Under the pieces are notes generated by a model. The model was not told where the DNA came from. It saw only the letters and a list, made by a program, of their open reading frames with translations, and searched no databases. A stretch of DNA of 9,188 nt from an uncultured Hyphomicrobiales bacterium (lineage in GTDB: Bacteria > Pseudomonadota > Alphaproteobacteria > Rhizobiales > Beijerinckiaceae). A program made the position numbers and the translations under genes. Where the stretch lies: contig CAIWVR010000293.1 of the NCBI GenBank assembly GCA_903916165.1, positions 1-9,188 on the forward strand, read 5' to 3'. How positions within the stretch are numbered: position 1 is the stretch's first letter; each line of letters opens with the position of its first letter. Shown here piece after piece: positions 6,184-9,188 of the stretch.

Positions 6184-7956
6184 TCAGACGAGCAGCTTGC
6201 CGCGCTCGTCGATGATCGAGCCGATCTGGATTCCCGCGTCATCGCCGAGTTCGGCGAGGATCATCTCATTATGCGCCTTGCCCGACGGAATCATCGGGAA
6301 GCAGTTTTCTTCCTTCTCGACGAGGCAGTCGAAGATGACGGCCTTGGGCGAATTGATCATTTCCATGATCGCGTCGTCGAGCTTGTCGGGATCGGAGCAG
6401 CGGATACCATGGCCGCCATAGGCCTCCGCGAGCTTCACGAAATCGGGCAGTGCTTCCGAATAGCTCGACGCATAGCGACCGCCATGCAGCAGTTCCTGCC
6501 ACTGGCGCACCATGCCCATATATTCATTGTTCAGGATGAAGATCTTCACCGGCAGCTTGTATTGCAGCGCCGTCGACATTTCCTGCATGTTCATCAGGAT
6601 CGAGGCTTCGCCTGCAATGTCGATGACCAGCGCTTGCGGGTGTGCCATCTGCACACCCACTGCTGCGGGAAGGCCATAGCCCATCGTCCCCAGACCGCCG
6701 GAGGTCATCCAGCGGTTGGGCTCTTCGAAATGATAATGCTGGGCGGCCCACATCTGGTGCTGGCCGACTTCGGTCGTGATGTAGGTGTCGCGATCCTTGG
6801 TCAGTTCATAGAGGCGCTGGATTGCATGCTGCGGCTTGATCGTCGTCGCCGACGGACGGAACGCCAGCGACTGGCGCGCACGCCAGACATCAATCTGTCT
6901 CCACCAGTCCTTCAGTGCAGCCTGGTCGACCTGCGGCGCTTCCGTGCGCCACAGGCGGACCATGTCTTCCAGCACATGAGCGCAATCGCCGATAATGCCG
7001 AGATCGACCTTGACGTTCTTGTTGATCGAGGAGGGATCAATGTCGATGTGGATCTTCTTCGAGCCCGGTGAGAAGGCGTCGAGACGGCCCGTGATGCGAT
7101 CGTCGAACCGCGCGCCGACGCAGATCATGAGATCGCAATCATGCATCGTGTGATTGGCTTCATAGGTGCCGTGCATGCCCAGCATGCCGAGCCAGTTCGG
7201 ACCGGACGCGGGATAAGAACCAAGCCCCATCAGCGTGGTGGTGACCGGGAAGTTGGTCAGCTTGACAAGTTCGCGCAGCAGGTCGGAGGCCGCCGGCCCC
7301 GAATTGATGACGCCGCCGCCCGTGTAGAACACCGGACGCCGGGCGGCCGCCATCATCCGCACGGCCTCGCGGATCTTGGCGAGATCGCCCTTGACCTGCG
7401 GCTTGTACGTCTTGTGCTGGATGTTTTGCGGGCCGGTGTAGAGACCCGCCGCAAACTGGACGTCCTTGGGGATGTCGATGACGACCGGACCCGGACGGCC
7501 ATGCGAGGCCACGTAGAACGCCTCGTGCAGGATGCGCGGCAGGTCCTCGATCGAGCGGACGAGATAATTATGCTTGGTGCAATGGCGGGTGATGCCGACC
7601 GTGTCGCATTCCTGGAACGCGTCCGAGCCGATGAGATGGGTGGGCACCTGCCCCGTGATGCAGACGAGCGGGATGGAATCCATCAGCGCATCGGTGAGGC
7701 CGGTGATCGCATTGGTCGCGCCGGGGCCGGAGGTGACGAGCAGGACGCCGACCTTGCCCGACGAGCGGGCATAGCCCTCGGCGGCATGGGCCGCGCCCTG
7801 TTCATGGCGCACGAGCACGTGGTTGACGAAATCCTGCTGGAAGATGGCGTCGTAGATCGGCAGCACGGCACCGCCCGGATACCCGAAGATTGTTTCAACG
7901 CCCTGATCCTTCAGGGCCTCGACGACCATTTCGGCCCCGGTCATCTTCTTCGACAT
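6184..7956 (-). CDS. ilvB: Acetohydroxyacid synthase large (catalytic) subunit
   Basis: This ThDP- and FAD-dependent enzyme joins pyruvate with pyruvate or 2-oxobutyrate, the first common step of valine, leucine and isoleucine synthesis. With the ATG at 7956 it has 590 residues, normal for the family. FGYPGGAVLPIYDA opens the pyrimidine-binding domain, with the ThDP-activating Glu52 in RHEQGAAHAAEGYAR. The central FAD domain includes GARFDDRITG. The C-terminal domain has MTSGGLGTMGYGLPAA and the ThDP-Mg motif starting GEAS (449-452) and ending NN (476-477), followed by EYMGMVRQWQ. GGAG (7966-7963) lies 6 nt before the ATG. The frame remains open to an ATG at 8151, but that would add 65 residues absent from the family and would translate the attenuator, so I reject it. 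The gene is headed by an attenuator leader and followed by ilvH. Confidence 0.97.
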   Translation of the reverse strand: MSKKMTGAEMVVEALKDQGVETIFGYPGGAVLPIYDAIFQQDFVNHVLVRHEQGAAHAAEGYARSSGKVGVLLVTSGPGATNAITGLTDALMDSIPLVCITGQVPTHLIGSDAFQECDTVGITRHCTKHNYLVRSIEDLPRILHEAFYVASHGRPGPVVIDIPKDVQFAAGLYTGPQNIQHKTYKPQVKGDLAKIREAVRMMAAARRPVFYTGGGVINSGPAASDLLRELVKLTNFPVTTTLMGLGSYPASGPNWLGMLGMHGTYEANHTMHDCDLMICVGARFDDRITGRLDAFSPGSKKIHIDIDPSSINKNVKVDLGIIGDCAHVLEDMVRLWRTEAPQVDQAALKDWWRQIDVWRARQSLAFRPSATTIKPQHAIQRLYELTKDRDTYITTEVGQHQMWAAQHYHFEEPNRWMTSGGLGTMGYGLPAAVGVQMAHPQALVIDIAGEASILMNMQEMSTALQYKLPVKIFILNNEYMGMVRQWQELLHGGRYASSYSEALPDFVKLAEAYGGHGIRCSDPDKLDDAIMEMINSPKAVIFDCLVEKEENCFPMIPSGKAHNEMILAELGDDAGIQIGSIIDERGKLLV

Positions 7957-8034
7957 GTCTCGCTCCGTTCCGCTCTCACGCGTCCCAAGCCAAAATTCCC
8001 GTGTCTTCTGCGCCCAAGTGGAAATCTGGGCAAT

Positions 8035-8057
8035 AAAAAAGGCCCTCAAGGGGGCCT
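8035..8057 (-). terminator. Attenuator terminator in the ilvB leader
   Basis: On the minus strand AGGCCC (8057-8052), a 6-nt loop, and GGGCCT (8045-8040) are followed by a T-run (8040-8035). It lies about 80 nt before the ilvB ATG, downstream of the leader ORF and in the direction of ilvB, so it must be bypassed for ilvB expression. This position marks it as an attenuator rather than a gene-end terminator. It is also the first intrinsic terminator met by transcripts coming from vapBC. Confidence 0.85.
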
Positions 8058-8116
8058 CGGTATGCGCCATCGGCAGGATGTCAGGCCTGTGGCCTGTCCT
8101 GTCTATGGCGCGGAAG
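8055..8116 (-). promoter_or_regulatory. Competing leader hairpin (candidate antiterminator) of ilvB
   Basis: Reading the minus strand, GCGCCAT (8111-8105) pairs with ATGGCGC (8070-8064). Inside it CAGGA (8101-8097) pairs with TCCTG (8078-8074), and CAGGCC (8096-8091) with GGCCTG (8087-8082) around an ACA loop: 18 pairs in all. Weak outer pairing of CTTC (8116-8113) with GAGG (8058-8055) would reach into the terminator's 5' arm. GGCCT (8087-8083) can also pair with AGGCC (8057-8053) as an alternative antiterminator. A ribosome at the leader stop codon would cover the GCGCCAT arm. Which fold is the antiterminator needs an energy calculation. Confidence 0.5.
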
Positions 8117-8138
8117 ATACGATCAGCTTGGCGCGCAC
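8103..8138 (-). CDS. ilvB leader peptide (Leu-Ile-Val, 11 residues)
   Basis: A GTG-started ORF of 11 codons encodes MRAKLIVSSAP. The adjacent codons CTG, ATC, GTA (8126-8118) call for exactly the three products of this pathway: leucine, isoleucine and valine. GGAG (8149-8146) lies 7 nt before the GTG, and the predicted transcription start is only about 20 nt upstream. The TAG (8105-8103) overlaps the first arm of the leader hairpin, and a Rho-independent terminator follows 45 nt later. Size, codons, ribosome binding site, promoter and terminator together fit classical ribosome-mediated attenuation. It is too short for routine gene calling and lies in a different frame from ilvB. Confidence 0.8.
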   Translation of the reverse strand: MRAKLIVSSAP

Positions 8139-8165
8139 GCGCTTTCTCCATTTGTGTTGGATAAT

Positions 8166-8194
8166 ACTATAGGGAGCGGAATGGGGGGCGTCAA
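8166..8194 (-). promoter_or_regulatory. Promoter of the ilvBH transcript
   Basis: TTGACG (8194-8189) and TATAGT (8171-8166) are separated by exactly 17 nt on the minus strand, each matching consensus at five of six positions, the best promoter in the window. Initiation is expected at about 8159-8157, giving a leader of about 200 nt. The -35 begins only 9 nt beyond the vapC stop codon. Confidence 0.8.
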
Positions 8195-8202
8195 GCGGGA
8201 GC

Positions 8203-8598
8203 TTAGAGATCAGGCGCCTCAAAGAAAGACAATCCACCGTCAAGCGCGCGACCTTTCCGAATGAGGTCTCTGTCGAAAGTATAAAAGCTTTCGGCGCTCT
8301 CCGAACCGGCAAAGTGCAATGCGTCTGCGAGGTCCAGCCCAGAACTCGCCCATGCGATCGCCTTCCCCGCCCAGATTTCGGTTTGCACGTTCGGCATGGC
8401 CAGAAGATCGGCCAATGCGCGCAACACATGCGGTCGCAGCCATTTATATCGGGAACGGATCACCCATTCGGCTTCCAGCAGCACCGTCGGCGCTATGTAG
8501 ATGAAGCTTTGCACAAACAGCTCTTTGACTCTGCCGTGCGCCGGGTCATCTTCGCGGACGAGCAGAGTGACGACGACGTTGGTGTCGACTGCGATCAC
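8203..8598 (-). CDS. vapC: PIN-domain toxin, VapC type
   Basis: The 131-residue protein is a PIN-domain ribonuclease, presumably the toxin of a type II pair. The four acidic metal-binding positions are present: Asp5 in VIAVDTN, Glu42 in LLEAEW, Asp92 in LDLADALH, and Asp109 in TFDRDL. Length fits VapC. Family members cleave specific RNAs, often tRNAs or rRNA; the target here cannot be told. I chose the GTG at 8598 because it overlaps the antitoxin stop (GTGA), as is usual for translationally coupled toxin-antitoxin genes, and gives the normal N-terminus. Another GTG lies three codons upstream. No terminator follows; the next signals are the ilvB promoter and attenuator. The gene is also slightly less GC-rich than its neighbours. 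Confidence 0.9.
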   Translation of the reverse strand: MIAVDTNVVVTLLVREDDPAHGRVKELFVQSFIYIAPTVLLEAEWVIRSRYKWLRPHVLRALADLLAMPNVQTEIWAGKAIAWASSGLDLADALHFAGSESAESFYTFDRDLIRKGRALDGGLSFFEAPDL

Positions 8599-8864
8599 TT
8601 CGTCCACTCTCGCCGAAACATCTCGGCAACAGCCTCCTCTTCCTCGGCCTGCGTCGGATAGGGACCAGGGCGCGATAATCTTCCCGCGATCGCGTCGATC
8701 TCTTCCTTCGTCGGCAGCCGCCGCTCCTTCGCCACCGGGCGCAGCACCACAGCTCCGTCCTTCGCCTCCGCGTTGAGGAGCGTTCCGGGCTGAATGCCAA
8801 GCGCATCCCTGATCGCTTTCGGGATCAGGACCTGACCTTCGCTGGTGATCCGCGTTGCTTCCAT
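8595..8864 (-). CDS. vapB: AbrB/SpoVT-type antitoxin, VapB
   Basis: The 89-residue protein has an N-terminal swapped-hairpin AbrB/SpoVT DNA-binding domain (about 3-45: TRITSEGQVLIPKAIRDALGIQPG, then a second beta hairpin). A charged C-terminal tail (about 50-89) of the kind that binds and blocks the toxin follows. The ATG at 8864 follows GAGG (8873-8870) by 5 nt. The frame stays open to 8933, but those 23 extra residues are not part of the fold and lie across the promoter. VapB normally represses its own promoter together with VapC. Its stop overlaps the vapC start by 4 nt. Confidence 0.9.
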   Translation of the reverse strand: MEATRITSEGQVLIPKAIRDALGIQPGTLLNAEAKDGAVVLRPVAKERRLPTKEEIDAIAGRLSRPGPYPTQAEEEEAVAEMFRREWTK

Positions 8865-8945
8865 GGCACCCTCGAAATGGGACAAGCGGAAAAAACATAA
8901 TCCGTCCTTCGGGCCCCGACAAGGTTGCTCCACCCGGAGGGTGCC
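8865..8945. repeat. 9-bp inverted repeat flanking the vapBC promoter
   Basis: GGCACCCTC (8865-8873) and GAGGGTGCC (8937-8945) are perfect inverted copies separated by 63 bp that contain the vapBC promoter. The left copy covers the vapB ribosome binding site; the right copy lies at the edge of the RMD1-like sequence. They could be paired VapB operator half-sites, a trace of the event that joined vapBC to the RMD1 remnant, or chance in GC-rich DNA. CACCC-GGA-GGGTG (8931-8943) forms a small hairpin at the right copy. Confidence 0.4.
8894..8922 (-). promoter_or_regulatory. Candidate vapBC promoter
   Basis: On the minus strand TTGTCG (8922-8917) and TATGTT (8899-8894) are spaced by 17 nt, each matching consensus at four positions. 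Initiation near 8887 leaves about 22 nt before the vapB ATG, enough for its GAGG site. Confidence 0.5.
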
Positions 8946-9188
8946 GCCTGCCCAAGGATCGCAAGCGCATCCTGAACATCATCGGCGAGGCGCTGCTGGT
9001 CGATCACCGCATGTCGGGCCGCGTCGCGGTGGAAGACAAGCCGGACGTTCTCTGGGACCGCTCGGATCTGGAGCGCCTCTACGCCCGACTGGAAGACGAA
9101 TATGAACTCAGCGAACGCGCGCGCACGCTGGCGCGCAAGATCGGCGTCGTGCAGGAAACCGCGCGCGCCCTGACCGACCTGATCGACG
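8942..9188 (+). pseudogene. 5'-truncated RMD1/DUF155 family gene (partial, runs off the window)
   Basis: An open plus-strand frame runs to the window edge. It encodes KDRKRILNIIGEALLVDH, then MSGRVAVEDKPDVLWDRSD, LERLYARLEDEYEL and ETARALTDLID. This matches my knowledge of the C-terminal third of RMD1 (DUF155) proteins, which normally end in a transmembrane segment shortly after this point. The roughly 150-residue N-terminal part is absent: upstream bases in this frame code for unrelated residues and then a TGA (8846-8848), and that DNA belongs to vapB and its promoter. No start codon with a ribosome binding site is in frame; the first ATG is inside the domain (9010). I therefore call it a decapitated remnant. 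The cellular role of bacterial RMD1 proteins is not established. Confidence 0.75.

Noticed and set aside
7957..8151. 65-residue N-terminal extension of IlvB from an ATG at 8151
   Set aside because: The frame is open, but the extension is absent from the enzyme family, crosses the attenuator hairpins, and the ATG at 7956 has a good ribosome binding site. The ATG at 8151 itself overlaps the leader peptide's ribosome binding site.
8203..8982. Single 259-residue minus-strand ORF covering vapC and the vapB region
   Set aside because: Only its C-terminal 131 residues are the PIN domain; the rest is vapB read in the wrong frame.

Overview
The window looks like a chromosomal segment of a GC-rich alphaproteobacterium, most likely a Hyphomicrobiales (Rhizobiales) relative. 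The reasons are the alphaproteobacterial style of LeuA, IlvB, IlvH and IlvC, a small lipoprotein of a type common in that group, and an RMD1-type fragment that reads like alphaproteobacterial homologues. All identifications come from reading the sequence by eye; no search or folding program was run.

Layout. Positions 1-360 hold no gene I can support, only a hairpin and a short direct repeat. A tRNA-Lys(CTT) follows on the minus strand (361-436), then a strong hairpin (516-541). leuA (550-2142, minus) has a leader of about 260 nt containing its own promoter candidate and a short ORF ending in four Leu codons. A small lipoprotein gene (2519-2869, plus) converges on and overlaps by 16 bp a Nudix-type hydrolase gene (about 2854-3582, minus). 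An NTF2/SnoaL-like gene (3756-4232, minus) comes next. Beyond it a perfect terminator (4351-4380) closes ilvC (4415-5434, minus), which has its own promoter. Upstream of that are ilvH (5579-6142) and ilvB (6184-7956), both minus, preceded by an attenuator-type leader (about 7957-8160). A vapBC-type toxin-antitoxin pair (8203-8864, minus) ends 9 nt before the ilvB promoter. At the right edge (8942-9188, plus) is the C-terminal part of an RMD1/DUF155 protein whose 5' part is missing.

How it works together. IlvB and IlvH form acetohydroxyacid synthase and IlvC does the next step of valine/isoleucine synthesis. LeuA takes the valine precursor 2-oxoisovalerate into leucine synthesis. The main regulatory interest is that both ilvBH and leuA appear to be controlled by ribosome-mediated leaders, apparently of two kinds. 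ilvB has a GTG-started 11-residue leader peptide with adjacent Leu-Ile-Val codons followed by a Rho-independent terminator. leuA has a Leu-Leu-Leu-Leu leader peptide, no U-tract terminator, and a 13-bp long-range helix that would bury the leuA ribosome binding site.

The vapBC pair sits between the ilv leader and a decapitated RMD1 gene. That suggests a recent insertion or replacement, and it leaves the ilvB attenuator as the nearest terminator for the toxin transcript.
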